A DNA stretch of 64,000 nt from Undibacterium_A arcticum (lineage in GTDB: Bacteria > Pseudomonadota > Gammaproteobacteria > Burkholderiales > Burkholderiaceae_D). Where the stretch lies: the NCBI RefSeq assembly GCF_042660705.1, contig NZ_JBHSUQ010000001.1. The stretch is one strand, 5' to 3'. Positions within the stretch are counted from its first letter, which is position 1. Each line of letters opens with the position of its first letter. The notes under the pieces are model-generated. The model was given only the letters and a program-made list of their open reading frames with translations, made no database searches and was not told the DNA's origin. Shown piece by piece: positions 46,416-55,458 of this stretch. The position numbers and the translations under genes were made by a program.

Positions 46416-47543
46416 TCACCACACAAACAACCACAGATACACCAGCCCGCCGGTGACCAGCAAAAACGGCAACGAATACAGATGAAACACCAGCCACGCG
46501 CTTCTCTGGTGCGTCATGCGCAGCGCGATGATATTGGCCAGCGAGCCGAGCATGAAGCCGAAACCGCCGACATTGACCGCGTACGCGGTCAGGCGCCAGT
46601 CCCGGGTGTATTCGGCCAGCAGGATGGCGGCCGGAACATTGCTGATTAACTGTGAGGCGGCGATCCCGGCCAGATAGAGCCGTTGAGGCTGCGCGAGGCC
46701 GATATTGCCGATCACATCGCGCACCAGGTCCAGTTGCGCCAGCAGTCGCAAATCGATGAACATCAACACGAACACCAGGATCAGACCCCAGTCAACGCGC
46801 GCCAATACCTTGCGAAAACCAAGCAGGAAGATCGCCAGCAGCACCAGCAACGCCGCCGGCGCATGATGCAGTTCGGTCAGGATCAGGAACGGCAGATACA
46901 GCGCCAGCGACAGCCATAGCAGGTGGCGGCGTACCGGCGGCAGCGCGACCAACTGGTGGATCTGCAGCGCACGACTGGAAAATGCGGCGGCGCTCAGCAC
47001 CAGCAGCGGCACCATCAGCAGCAGGAACAGCGGCAGCAACGCCACCACGAAAGAGTGAAACGGCAATTGCGACTGCTGCCACAGGAACAGGTTTTGTGGA
47101 TTGCCGATCGGTGTCAGCGCGGAACCGGCATTCGCCGCCAACGCCTCGAAGATGATCAGCCGCGTGATCGGCAGCGGTGCGGCGACCGCGATGCGCAAGC
47201 TCACTGTCAGCGGCACCACCACGAACAGCGCGACATCGTTGGTTAGCAGCATCGACAGCAGCGCCGTGGCCAGCACCAGGAACAGCGCCAGCGCGCGCTC
47301 GGTCGGCATCAGTACCAACAGCCGCTCACCCAGGTGATGCAGATATCCGCTCAGCTCGACGCCCTTGGTCAGCACCAGCAAACCGGCGAGCGTGGCAATA
47401 GTCGGCCAGTCGACCAGCGCCGGGTAGCCGCTGACTTTTGCCGGCGCGACCGCAGTCAGTCCCACCAGCAATAACAGCAGCGTCCAGAAAAACCAGTCCT
47501 TGCGCAGTGCCTGCAGCGGCGAAACAGGGGACGGATGGTTCAT
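46416..47543 (-). CDS. SLC13/ArsB-like anion permease (YbiR-like)
   Basis: About 375 residues from the ATG at 47543; a GTG at 47585 would add 14 residues. Roughly eleven hydrophobic segments, with the family motif GSALTPIGNPQNLFLWQQ (NPQN signature) and a second ASQLISNVPAAILLA in the other half. This is the ArsB/NhaD/SLC13 fold and most resembles E. coli YbiR; the substrate is unknown. A perfect palindrome lies 74 bases upstream of the start. Confidence 0.85.
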   Translation of the reverse strand: MNHPSPVSPLQALRKDWFFWTLLLLLVGLTAVAPAKVSGYPALVDWPTIATLAGLLVLTKGVELSGYLHHLGERLLVLMPTERALALFLVLATALLSMLLTNDVALFVVVPLTVSLRIAVAAPLPITRLIIFEALAANAGSALTPIGNPQNLFLWQQSQLPFHSFVVALLPLFLLLMVPLLVLSAAAFSSRALQIHQLVALPPVRRHLLWLSLALYLPFLILTELHHAPAALLVLLAIFLLGFRKVLARVDWGLILVFVLMFIDLRLLAQLDLVRDVIGNIGLAQPQRLYLAGIAASQLISNVPAAILLAEYTRDWRLTAYAVNVGGFGFMLGSLANIIALRMTHQRSAWLVFHLYSLPFLLVTGGLVYLWLFVW

Positions 47544-47616
47544 CGGAAGCGCAGCATCGAGATGCGATAGATCGATATACTCCACGGATATCCGATGATC
47601 AACCGCCGGTAAATTA

Positions 47617-47632
47617 ATGACATTAATGTCAT
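47617..47632. promoter_or_regulatory. 16-bp perfect palindrome upstream of the permease gene
   Basis: atgacattaatgtcat, a perfect dyad in the 334-base gap before the FKBP gene. A candidate binding site for a dimeric regulator of the permease. Nothing else stands out in the gap. Confidence 0.4.
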
Positions 47633-47877
47633 ACTGGTCATACCGCCTTGGATGTTGGTATTGAAACGACCGTTCTTCCGGTCAACATTTTGGTTCGTGC
47701 GGCGTGTCTTGCGCGGTGCGCGTTGCCGCGTGGCGCGACCACCGGTGATCTGCATCGAACCGCGGCGATGCGGCTGCGCGGACCCGCGGGTTTAGCAGCT
47801 TGGAGGCTTGGCGCCAGCACCGACAACCCGCAATGCCATTGGCTGACGATCGCAACATTGCAGGGTGTGCTTGCCGG

Positions 47878-48360
47878 TTACTTCAGATCCAGCAATTCAA
47901 CGTCAAACACCAGCGTTGCATTCGGTGGAATCACACCGCCTGCGCCCTTGCTGCCGTAGGCCAGATCGCTGGGGATGATCAAGGTGCGTTTGCCGCCGAC
48001 TTTCATGCCGACCACGCCCTGATCCCAGCCCTTGATGACGCGGCTTGCGCCGAGCGGAAAGGCGAACGGTTCGCGGCCGATCGAGCTGTCGAACTGCTTG
48101 CCGTGATGATTTTCCGCCTGCGCGTCGTACAGCCAGCCGGTGTAATTGACTACCGCTTGCGCACCGCGCACCGCCTCTTGACCGCTGCCGACCCGACTGT
48201 CGGTCTTGACCAGAGTCTGCGGTGGTCTGACCGCGGCGTTGCTGACTGCCGCAGTGCCGGCGGCAGCGGCACCGGATGGCGATCCAGCCGGCGTGCCGAC
48301 GCAGCCGCCCAGCGCGATTGCGGCCAGGATGACGACGATGGGGGAAACTCGATTTTGCAT
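47878..48360 (-). CDS. FKBP-type peptidyl-prolyl isomerase lipoprotein
   Basis: 160 residues. Lipobox LGGC after a short signal peptide, an Ala/Gly-rich linker, then one FKBP domain: VNYTGWLYDAQAENHHGKQF, FPLGASRVIKGWDQGVVGMK and RTLIIPSDLAYG, with the usual aromatic pocket residues. It ends NATLVFDVELLDLK, as expected. A periplasmic, membrane-anchored folding helper. Confidence 0.93.
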   Translation of the reverse strand: MQNRVSPIVVILAAIALGGCVGTPAGSPSGAAAAGTAAVSNAAVRPPQTLVKTDSRVGSGQEAVRGAQAVVNYTGWLYDAQAENHHGKQFDSSIGREPFAFPLGASRVIKGWDQGVVGMKVGGKRTLIIPSDLAYGSKGAGGVIPPNATLVFDVELLDLK

Positions 48361-48553
48361 GATAGGAGTCCATGATGAAGGTTGTCGGGCCCGCGCCGGG
48401 TGCAGCTTGTTGCTTCTACTTGCCAGCCGGTCGGGTGCCAGCCTGCAATAATAACAATAATCAAGCTGAGCAATAACGCCAAAGCAACACTAAGCCGGCA
48501 ACCACCGCATAATCATCACTACATCATCATCACCACATAAGGACCGTCAGCGC

Positions 48554-49078
48554 ATGCCCGACCAACAGCCACAAAAACTGCGCCTGTTTTATGCGCTTTG
48601 GCCCGATGCGGCCACCCGCGCGGCGCTGACGCAACTCCAGCTTGCAGTGCGCGGCCGCAAAATGCGTCCGGAGAATTTTCATCTGACGCTGGCGTTTCTC
48701 GGTGAGCAGGCGCCCGCCTCGCTGCCGCTGTTGCGTCAGGTATTGCAGCAGTTAGGCGGATCGGCGCTCGATTTGCAACTGGACCAATACGGTTACTTCC
48801 GCCGCAACCGAATCGCCTGGGCCGGCATGCAGCAGGTGCCGCCGGCGCTCATCGCGTTGCAGCAGGATTTGGCGCAGGCATTGGTGCGGCATCGGATCGA
48901 CTATGACAACCAGAGTGCGTTTCGTCCACATCTGACACTGGCGCGCAATGCGCCGGCGCCGGAACAACTGACCGCCGTGCCCGTGCTCTGGCACGCCGAC
49001 CAAGTTGCGCTGGTGCAATCGGATTCGCTGGATCAGGGTCGCCAGTACCGGATACTGGCGTCGCACTGGCTTAAATAG
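48554..49078 (+). CDS. thpR: RNA 2',3'-cyclic phosphodiesterase (LigT family)
   Basis: 174 residues of the 2H phosphoesterase fold, with the two HxT motifs FHLTLAFLG and RPHLTLARN that form the active site. It hydrolyses 2',3'-cyclic phosphate ends of RNA. Its end overlaps the tail of the convergent tcdA by eight bases. Confidence 0.93.
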   Translation: MPDQQPQKLRLFYALWPDAATRAALTQLQLAVRGRKMRPENFHLTLAFLGEQAPASLPLLRQVLQQLGGSALDLQLDQYGYFRRNRIAWAGMQQVPPALIALQQDLAQALVRHRIDYDNQSAFRPHLTLARNAPAPEQLTAVPVLWHADQVALVQSDSLDQGRQYRILASHWLK

Positions 49079-50012
49079 TCGCCATGATGTCAGCCGCTAC
49101 CGCCTCGCCGTCCGTAGCAGATGGCGGTGCGGCCGCGGATGCGAATTCAATCGCAGCGGCTGGCGGGCGTTCATGGGCATGGTCGGCCAGCTTGCGCAAC
49201 ACCTGTGCCGCTGCCACCATGCCAAAGCTGGCGGTCACCACCATTGCCGAACCGAAGCCGGCGCAATTGAGACCGGTGACGCCGCTGCCATTGCCGTCGT
49301 CGTCGTCGTCGTCACCTGCGAGCGAACAGGTTTGGTCGCTGCCCGGGAACTTCAACGGTTCCATCGAGAATACCGCGTCGATGCCGAAACGGTTCTTGCT
49401 GCCGCGCGGGAAGCCGTGCAGATTGCGCAATTGTTTGCGCACCTTCGCCAGCAGCGGTTCCTGTTCGGTTTTCGAGAGGTCGCGAATTTCGATACGGGTG
49501 GGGTCAAGCTGCCCGCCGGCGCCGCCGATCGTCACCAGCGGTATACCGTGCTGGTGGCAATACGCAATCAGTGCGGTCTTGGGTTTCACGCTGTCGATCG
49601 CGTCGATCACATAATCGAAATGCCGGGCACCGATCATCTGATCGAGATTGTCCGGCGCGATGAAATCCTCGATTTCGGTGACCCGGCAAAACGGATTGAT
49701 TTGCGCAATGCGCTCTGCCAACGCGCTGATCTTGGCTTGCCCCAGGGTTGAACTCAAGGCCTGAATCTGCCGATTGATATTCGATTCGGCCACATTGTCG
49801 AGATCGATCAGGGTCAGTTGCCCGATCGCACTGCGCGCCAAGGCTTCCACCACCCACGAGCCGACGCCACCGACGCCGATCACGCACACATGCGCGTTGC
49901 GAAAGCGCGACAGTGCGGCGTTGCCATACAAGCGGCCAATGCCGCCGAAACGACGATCGAAATCGACGTGGGCTGGTGTTGTCAAGGAGAGTTCATCTAA
50001 AACAGTATCCAT
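49071..50012 (-). CDS. tcdA: tRNA threonylcarbamoyladenosine dehydratase
   Basis: 313-residue E1-like enzyme that cyclises t6A37 of tRNA in an ATP-dependent reaction. The nucleotide-binding loop VIGVGGVGSWVVEAL, the LIDLDNVAESNINRQ segment and GFGSAMVVTASFGM are typical. An Asp-run (AGDDDDDDGNGSG), encoded by six tandem gac triplets, interrupts the C-terminal part in a surface loop. The C-terminus is extended and Ala-rich compared with E. coli TcdA (~268). Confidence 0.92.
   Translation of the reverse strand: MDTVLDELSLTTPAHVDFDRRFGGIGRLYGNAALSRFRNAHVCVIGVGGVGSWVVEALARSAIGQLTLIDLDNVAESNINRQIQALSSTLGQAKISALAERIAQINPFCRVTEIEDFIAPDNLDQMIGARHFDYVIDAIDSVKPKTALIAYCHQHGIPLVTIGGAGGQLDPTRIEIRDLSKTEQEPLLAKVRKQLRNLHGFPRGSKNRFGIDAVFSMEPLKFPGSDQTCSLAGDDDDDDGNGSGVTGLNCAGFGSAMVVTASFGMVAAAQVLRKLADHAHERPPAAAIEFASAAAPPSATDGEAVAADIMATI
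49296..49313. repeat. (GTC)6 trinucleotide repeat inside tcdA
   Basis: Six perfect gtc units, read on the minus strand as a run of Asp codons in tcdA. Slippage would change the protein by whole residues only. Confidence 0.9.
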
Positions 50013-50111
50013 GGCGCTATTTAACGTACGGCAACCCCCGGCTTTTTACTTTAAAATACAGATATCGATCCACAGTCGTATTTTTGTGGATTATTAGCCT
50101 CGAAAGCCACC

Positions 50112-51467
50112 GTGTTAATTGCTCCTGATACATCAGCATTGACATCCAGCAACCCGGCATCAGCCGCTGCTGGATCAGATGCTGCTGGATCAGTTGCCGA
50201 AGTACCAAGATCGTCCACGCCAAACACTGCAGCACCCGGGCCCGGGCTGAACCCGGCAACTTGCTCGGCCGCACAGGCGTCTGCAGCAAGCTGGAGCGCA
50301 TGGCGGCCACCGCTGATCGTGCAGCTCATCCTCTCTTCGCTGATCGCGCATATCGCGATGAACGGCGCACGCATCACCACCACGCTGTATGCGCTGTCGC
50401 TGCAGGCGTCGCAATTGGCGGTCGGCACCCTGGTCGCCGTGTTCGGTTTGTTCCCGGTGTTATGCGCGGTGCCGATGGGTCGCCTGATCGACCGCGTCGG
50501 CATTACCCGCCCGATGTTGGGCGGATGCCTCGCGATGGGCGTCGGCTGCGTGCTGCCGACCCTGACGTCGGGGCTGCCATGGCTGTATCTGTCATCGATG
50601 CTGGTCGGCACCGGCTTCGTGACGATTCAGATTGCATCGCAGCACACGGTCGGCGTGATGAGCACGATGCACAATCGCTCGACCAATTTCAGCTGGCTGG
50701 CGCTGGGATATTCGATCTCCAGTTTTTGCGGACCGGTAATCGCCGGCCTCGTCATCGACCATGCGGGGCATGCGGTTTCTTACCTGGTGTTCGGTGGTTT
50801 TGCATTGAGCGCGCTGCTGATGATCGCTGTCAGCGCGCTGCACCAGATCCGGATGCCGCAAGCCGCCGCCAATCAAACGCAGAGCGGCGGCGGTCTGTGG
50901 GAGTTGTTGCGGGACCCCGATTTGCGGCGCATCTACGCGATGGCAATCCTGCTCGGTTCGGCCTGGGACCTGTTCACCTTCGTGACACCGATCCACGGTT
51001 CGCAACTCGGTTTTTCGGCATCGACCATCGGCCTGATCCTCGGCTGCTTTTCGATTGCGACCTTCGTGGTGCGACTGGCGATGCCGTGGATCGCGCGCCG
51101 CTATTCCGAATGGCAAGTCCTGGTCGGCGTGTTGGGGCTGGCAGTGATCTGCTATGGTCTGCTGCCATTCATGCATCAGCCGCTGTCGATGATGCTGGTG
51201 GCCGCGGCACTCGGACTGGCACTCGGTTCCAGTCAGCCGAATGTACTGGCACTGCTGCACCAAACCGCGCCGCCTGGTCACGCCGGGGAAGCGGTCGGAT
51301 TCCGTGCCACCATCAGCAATGCGACCGGGGTCGTGCTGCCGCTGGCGTTCGGCGCAGCGGGCGCCAGCCTCGGTCTGTTCGCGGTGTTCTGGGGCATGGG
51401 CGCGCTGGTCGGCGCCGGCATTCCGCTGATCTGGCGCAAGGCATGCGGTATCGCCGTAAAATCATAG
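50112..51467 (+). CDS. Major facilitator superfamily transporter
   Basis: Up to 451 residues with twelve membrane segments. MFS motif A appears as GRLIDRVGITRP in loop 2-3 and a second copy near PWIARRYSEW. The first ~65 residues (Ala/Ser/Pro-rich, partly from a 13-bp duplication at 50166-50193) look non-conserved. The true start may lie nearer 50300, just before RPPLIVQLILSSL. Substrate unknown; drug or metabolite export is the usual guess. Confidence 0.85.
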   Translation: MLIAPDTSALTSSNPASAAAGSDAAGSVAEVPRSSTPNTAAPGPGLNPATCSAAQASAASWSAWRPPLIVQLILSSLIAHIAMNGARITTTLYALSLQASQLAVGTLVAVFGLFPVLCAVPMGRLIDRVGITRPMLGGCLAMGVGCVLPTLTSGLPWLYLSSMLVGTGFVTIQIASQHTVGVMSTMHNRSTNFSWLALGYSISSFCGPVIAGLVIDHAGHAVSYLVFGGFALSALLMIAVSALHQIRMPQAAANQTQSGGGLWELLRDPDLRRIYAMAILLGSAWDLFTFVTPIHGSQLGFSASTIGLILGCFSIATFVVRLAMPWIARRYSEWQVLVGVLGLAVICYGLLPFMHQPLSMMLVAAALGLALGSSQPNVLALLHQTAPPGHAGEAVGFRATISNATGVVLPLAFGAAGASLGLFAVFWGMGALVGAGIPLIWRKACGIAVKS

Positions 51468-51536
51468 TGACACCGCGCGCAGCGTTTTCATTCAGCCGGC
51501 GAAAACGCGCGCCTTAATCCATCTGCGAGGTATTTC

Positions 51537-52751
51537 GTGACTGACTCATTATTCGAAGCGGTACCCGGCTTTGATCAACCGATCGCCGTGCTCAAGCATT
51601 GCCACGACCGCATCCGCAAGCAGTTGGGCACCCTGCAGAAATTGCTGGCCCACCTGCCGGAACATGGCGCAGATGTTGATGCGCAACAAGCCGCCAAGGC
51701 AGTTCTGCAGTATTTTAGTAAGGCCGCACCCAAGCACCACGAAGATGAAGAACAGGACTTGCTGCCGATGCTGCAGGCGGTCGCGCAAGGCGACGACGCC
51801 GCTCTCTTGCGCAGCCTTTGTCCCGAGATCATGAAAGAACATCAGCAGATGAATGTGGCCTGGCAGACGCTCGATCAGCAACTACAGCAAATCGCTTGTG
51901 GTGCGGCGGCACATCTGTCTGCAGCGGAGGTGCAGCATTTCACTGCGATGTATACGGCCCATATGGAAACCGAAGAAAGCCATATTGCACCGATGGCGAA
52001 ACGCCTGTTCAGCAACCAGCAAATGGCGCAACTGGGCGCTGCGATGCAGGAGCGGCGCGGCATTATGGCGGTCGGGAGCACAGCCGCAACAGCGCTGGCC
52101 AGGCCCATAAAGAACGCCAGAATCGCCCATCTGCGCACCGATTACAGCCACGCCAGCCTGACCGAATCGGATGTACTGAACGATCCGATCGCCCAGTTTG
52201 CCAAATGGTTTGACGAGGCGCTGAAGGCCGAAGTGCGCGAACCAAACGCAATGAGCATCGCCACGGTGGCGGCTGGCGGCCGGCCATCGTCGCGCATCGT
52301 GCTGGTCAAGGATTTCGATCAGCTCGGCTTCACCTGGTTTACCAATTACGACAGCCGCAAGGGTCGCGAGCTGCAACAAAATCCGACCGCCGCGCTGTTG
52401 TTTCACTGGTCCGAACTGGAGCGACAGGTGCGCATCGAGGGCCGCGTCGAGCGCATCAGCGCGGCGGAAAGCGACGCGTATTTCAACAGTCGGCCATTGC
52501 AGAGCCGGCTCGGCGCCCTGGCGTCGGACCAGAGTCTGCCGGTGGCCGACCGGGCGCAGCTGGAAAGCCGCTATGCGCAGGCGGCGGCGCAATACGGCGA
52601 GCATCCGCCGCGCCCCGAACAATGGGGCGGTTACCGGCTGATACCGGACGCGATTGAATTTTGGCAAGGCCGGCCGTCGCGGCTGCACGACCGGATTTTG
52701 TTCACCCTGCGGGCCGACGGTAGTTGGTTGCGTCAGCGCTTGCAGCCCTAG
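51537..52751 (+). CDS. Hemerythrin domain fused to pyridoxamine 5'-phosphate oxidase (PdxH)
   Basis: 404 residues in one frame. Residues ~1-170 are a hemerythrin HHE domain with iron-binding HCHDRI, APKHHEDEEQDLLP, KEHQQM and YTAHMETEESHI. Residues ~195-404 are PdxH (AHLRTDYSHASLTESDVLND, RIVLVKDFDQLGFTWFTNYD, QWGGYRLIPDAIEFWQGRPS), which oxidises pyridoxamine or pyridoxine phosphate to PLP with FMN and O2. An in-frame ATG at 52065 could start PdxH alone. Either a true oxygen-sensor/oxidase fusion or two adjacent genes whose separating stop is missing. The stop codon lies in a MITE end. Confidence 0.85.
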   Translation: MTDSLFEAVPGFDQPIAVLKHCHDRIRKQLGTLQKLLAHLPEHGADVDAQQAAKAVLQYFSKAAPKHHEDEEQDLLPMLQAVAQGDDAALLRSLCPEIMKEHQQMNVAWQTLDQQLQQIACGAAAHLSAAEVQHFTAMYTAHMETEESHIAPMAKRLFSNQQMAQLGAAMQERRGIMAVGSTAATALARPIKNARIAHLRTDYSHASLTESDVLNDPIAQFAKWFDEALKAEVREPNAMSIATVAAGGRPSSRIVLVKDFDQLGFTWFTNYDSRKGRELQQNPTAALLFHWSELERQVRIEGRVERISAAESDAYFNSRPLQSRLGALASDQSLPVADRAQLESRYAQAAAQYGEHPPRPEQWGGYRLIPDAIEFWQGRPSRLHDRILFTLRADGSWLRQRLQP

Positions 52752-52917
52752 GAGGCTGTCAGACTTACGGAATCGGAGCGAAAATTACTGAACGAGGACA
52801 GATTTTGCCGGAATTGCAGCGTCAATCGCGCGCTACGCTATTGACCAAAAATGCCGGTGACACTGTACCGATCAGAGGTTTTATCAGCCGAGTCTGCGCA
52901 AGTCCGGCAGGCTCCTT
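52749..52917. mobile_element. MITE-like element, copy B
   Basis: About 169 bp, homologous in opposite orientation to 21834-22015. Terminal inverted repeats: left TAGGAGGCTGTCAGACTTACG, complement of the right end AAGGAGCCTGCCGGACTTGC. No ORF. It begins at the TAG stop of the hemerythrin-PdxH gene and ends ~45 bases before cfa. Confidence 0.75.
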
Positions 52918-52963
52918 AAGCGCGGGGACAACCGACTGATTCGTCTGCACGACCGGAGGCATC

Positions 52964-54172
52964 ATGTTTTGGGAAAAGCGACTGGAACATTGGGTTCAGA
53001 ACATCCGCAGTCAGTCCCCGTTACCCCTGCGGCTAGAACTGTGGAACGGGCAACGCTTTGACTTCGGGCAAGGGCTGCCGCAAGTCACCATCACGGTGCC
53101 GCGTTTGTCGGCCCTCAGCTACCTGCTGCGGCCATCGCTGTCCAGCCTCGGCATCGCCTATGTCGAGGGCAAGATCGACGTCAAGGGCAAGGCCGCCGAA
53201 ATGATCGCGATCGGCAATGCGCTGGCGGTGCATACGCTGGCAGCCAAAGGCCGGCTATCGCGCGTGGTGCGTAGTTTCAAGCACGACAAGGCACACGACG
53301 CGGAAGCGATCCGCTATCACTACGATGTGTCGAACGATTATGCGCAGTGGCTGGACCGCAACATGGTCTATTCCTGCGCCTATTTCGAGCATGGCGATGA
53401 GGATCTGGACACCGCCCAACTGAAGAAAATCGATCATATCCTGACCAAGATTCAGGTCCGCCCTGGCGACCGCCTGCTCGACATCGGCTGCGGCTGGGGT
53501 GCGCTGGTGCTGCGCGCGGCAGAAAAATTCGGCGCCCGCTGCGTCGGTGTCACGCTGTCGGAAAACCAGTACGCACTGGCGAAGGAGAGGGTCGCGCGCG
53601 CCGGCCTGTCCGACCGCGTCGACATCCGGCTGCAGGACTATCGCGATGTCGAAGGCAGCTTCGAGCGCATCACCAGCGTCGGCATGTTCGAACATGTCGG
53701 ATTGAAGCTGCTGCCGGCTTATTTTGCGAAGATCAATACGCTATTGACCGAAGACGGAATCGCGATGAATCACGGCATCACGTCGACCGATCCCGACAAC
53801 GGCGAGGCGCCGTTCGGCGGCGGCGAATTCATCGAGAAATACGTGTTTCCGCTCGGCGAATTGCCACACATAGGTCTGGTACTGCGCAGCATGCAGGAAG
53901 GCGGGCTGGAAGCGCTCGATGTTGAAAATCTGCGCCGCCACTACGCCCGCACCTGCAGCATATGGGCCGAGAATTTTGAAACCCGGGCCGACGCGATCCG
54001 GACGCTGACCGACGACAAGCATTTCCGGATCTGGCAGGTGTATCTGGCCGGATCGGCCTACGCGTTTGCGCAGGACTGGATCTCGCTGTACCAGGTAATC
54101 TGCGTCAAAGCCGGCCGCAGCCCACAGTCGCCATGGTCGCGCCGTTATATCTACCCCGCTATTGAACGCTAG
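52964..54172 (+). CDS. cfa: Cyclopropane-fatty-acyl-phospholipid synthase family methyltransferase
   Basis: 402 residues. The N-terminal substrate domain has YVEGKIDVKG. The SAM domain has YDVSNDYAQWLD, YSCAYFEHGDEDL and LLDIGCGWGALVL, with ITSVGMFEHVG downstream, all typical of CFA synthases that methylenate cis double bonds of membrane lipids. The C-terminal YQVICVKAGRSPQSPWSRRY is usual. It converges with msrA, overlapping by four bases. Confidence 0.9.
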   Translation: MFWEKRLEHWVQNIRSQSPLPLRLELWNGQRFDFGQGLPQVTITVPRLSALSYLLRPSLSSLGIAYVEGKIDVKGKAAEMIAIGNALAVHTLAAKGRLSRVVRSFKHDKAHDAEAIRYHYDVSNDYAQWLDRNMVYSCAYFEHGDEDLDTAQLKKIDHILTKIQVRPGDRLLDIGCGWGALVLRAAEKFGARCVGVTLSENQYALAKERVARAGLSDRVDIRLQDYRDVEGSFERITSVGMFEHVGLKLLPAYFAKINTLLTEDGIAMNHGITSTDPDNGEAPFGGGEFIEKYVFPLGELPHIGLVLRSMQEGGLEALDVENLRRHYARTCSIWAENFETRADAIRTLTDDKHFRIWQVYLAGSAYAFAQDWISLYQVICVKAGRSPQSPWSRRYIYPAIER

Positions 54173-54702
54173 GCTTCCGGTCTGATCCGGTCGCTGAACA
54201 TTTTGCGGAACTTGGCGACCTTCGGCGCCACGGTGAAGGCGCAATAACCCTGCAGCGGGTGCTGGCGGAAATAATTCTGGTGGTAATCCTCGGCCTTGTA
54301 GTAAGTCTGGACCGGGCTCAGTTCAGTGATGATCGGCGCGTCCCACACGCACGCCATTTCGGCGATCACCTGCCTGGCGGTCGCCTCCTGTTCCGGCGAA
54401 TGATAATAAATCACCGAACGGTATTGCGTACCCTGATCGGCGCCCTGCCGGTTCAGGGTGGTCGGGTCGTGGATCGTGAAGAAGATTTCCAGAATGTCGC
54501 GATAACTGACCTGGGTCGGATCGAAGCTGATGCGCACCACTTCAGCGTGGCCGGTTGCGCCGCTGCACACCTCCTCGTAGCTGGGATTGGCAATGCTGCC
54601 GCCGCTGTAGCCCGATTCCACATGCTGGACACCGCTCAGCTCCTGATATACCGCCTCCAGGCACCAGAAGCAACCGCCTCCCAATGTTGCAATTTCAGTC
54701 AT
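54169..54702 (-). CDS. msrA: Peptide-methionine (S)-S-oxide reductase
   Basis: 177 residues from ATG 54702 (ribosome site aaggag); 14 in-frame upstream codons lack one. The catalytic Cys lies in LGGGCFWCLEAVY at the N-terminus, with GYSGGSIANPSYEEVCSG and QYRSVIYYHSPEQ behind it. It repairs oxidised methionine. Confidence 0.95.
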   Translation of the reverse strand: MTEIATLGGGCFWCLEAVYQELSGVQHVESGYSGGSIANPSYEEVCSGATGHAEVVRISFDPTQVSYRDILEIFFTIHDPTTLNRQGADQGTQYRSVIYYHSPEQEATARQVIAEMACVWDAPIITELSPVQTYYKAEDYHQNYFRQHPLQGYCAFTVAPKVAKFRKMFSDRIRPEA

Positions 54703-54885
54703 GGTCTGCCTTCTCCTTCCGCGGTTTGGCGGGCCTGGTATCACGTCTCAGGCTCGCGTCTTAGGAAGACTGTAGCGCAATCTTGCCCCGACTGCATGCC
54801 AATTTGCAGGCGATTGGTCGCCGCCAAGGGTGATTGGAACAAGAGCTGGTTCGCGTTGCCGCCGCTTTCGGCATAATAACTGGAT

Positions 54886-55401
54886 ATGCACACAATATCC
54901 CCACGCAGTCCGACGCGCGAATTCGACGACGCGCAGTTCCGGCAGGCGCTATCGCAATTCGCTACCGGTGTCACCGTGATTACCACGCGGCTGGCGGACG
55001 GCAGTTTCCTCGGCCTGACCGCCAGTTCGTTCAATTCGGTCTCCATCGATCCGCCACTGGTGTTGTGGAGCCTGTCCAATCAGGCCACCAGCATGCCGGT
55101 CTTCAGCGCCAACTCACACTATGTGATCAATGTGCTGGGCGCCGGTCAACACCAGCTTGCCGAACAGTTCTCGCGCCGTGTCGAGAACCGTTTTGACGGC
55201 GTCGATTTTGAACTATCGAGCACCGGACATCCGATCCTGAAGGGCGTATCGGCCTGGTTCGAATGCCACAACCGCAGCCGTTATCCGGAAGGCGACCATG
55301 TCATCTTCGTGGGCGAAGTCGAATGTTGCGATGTCCACCCGCAACGCGCGCTAGTGTTCCACGACGGCCGTTTTGTCGCCACCACGGTCGGGCAGCCATA
55401 G
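54886..55401 (+). CDS. Flavin reductase-like FMN-binding protein
   Basis: 171 residues of the split-barrel flavin reductase family: FRQALSQFATGVTVITTRLA, then LTASSFNSVSIDPPLVLWSL. Such proteins supply reduced flavin to two-component monooxygenases. It is followed by gcdH with a 57-base gap; whether they form an operon is uncertain. The partner oxygenase is not identified here. Confidence 0.88.
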   Translation: MHTISPRSPTREFDDAQFRQALSQFATGVTVITTRLADGSFLGLTASSFNSVSIDPPLVLWSLSNQATSMPVFSANSHYVINVLGAGQHQLAEQFSRRVENRFDGVDFELSSTGHPILKGVSAWFECHNRSRYPEGDHVIFVGEVECCDVHPQRALVFHDGRFVATTVGQP

Positions 55402-55458
55402 AGCTTCAGCGTCGGCCGGCATCAACACCGCAGCATCCCACTAATATCAGGAGACCGA

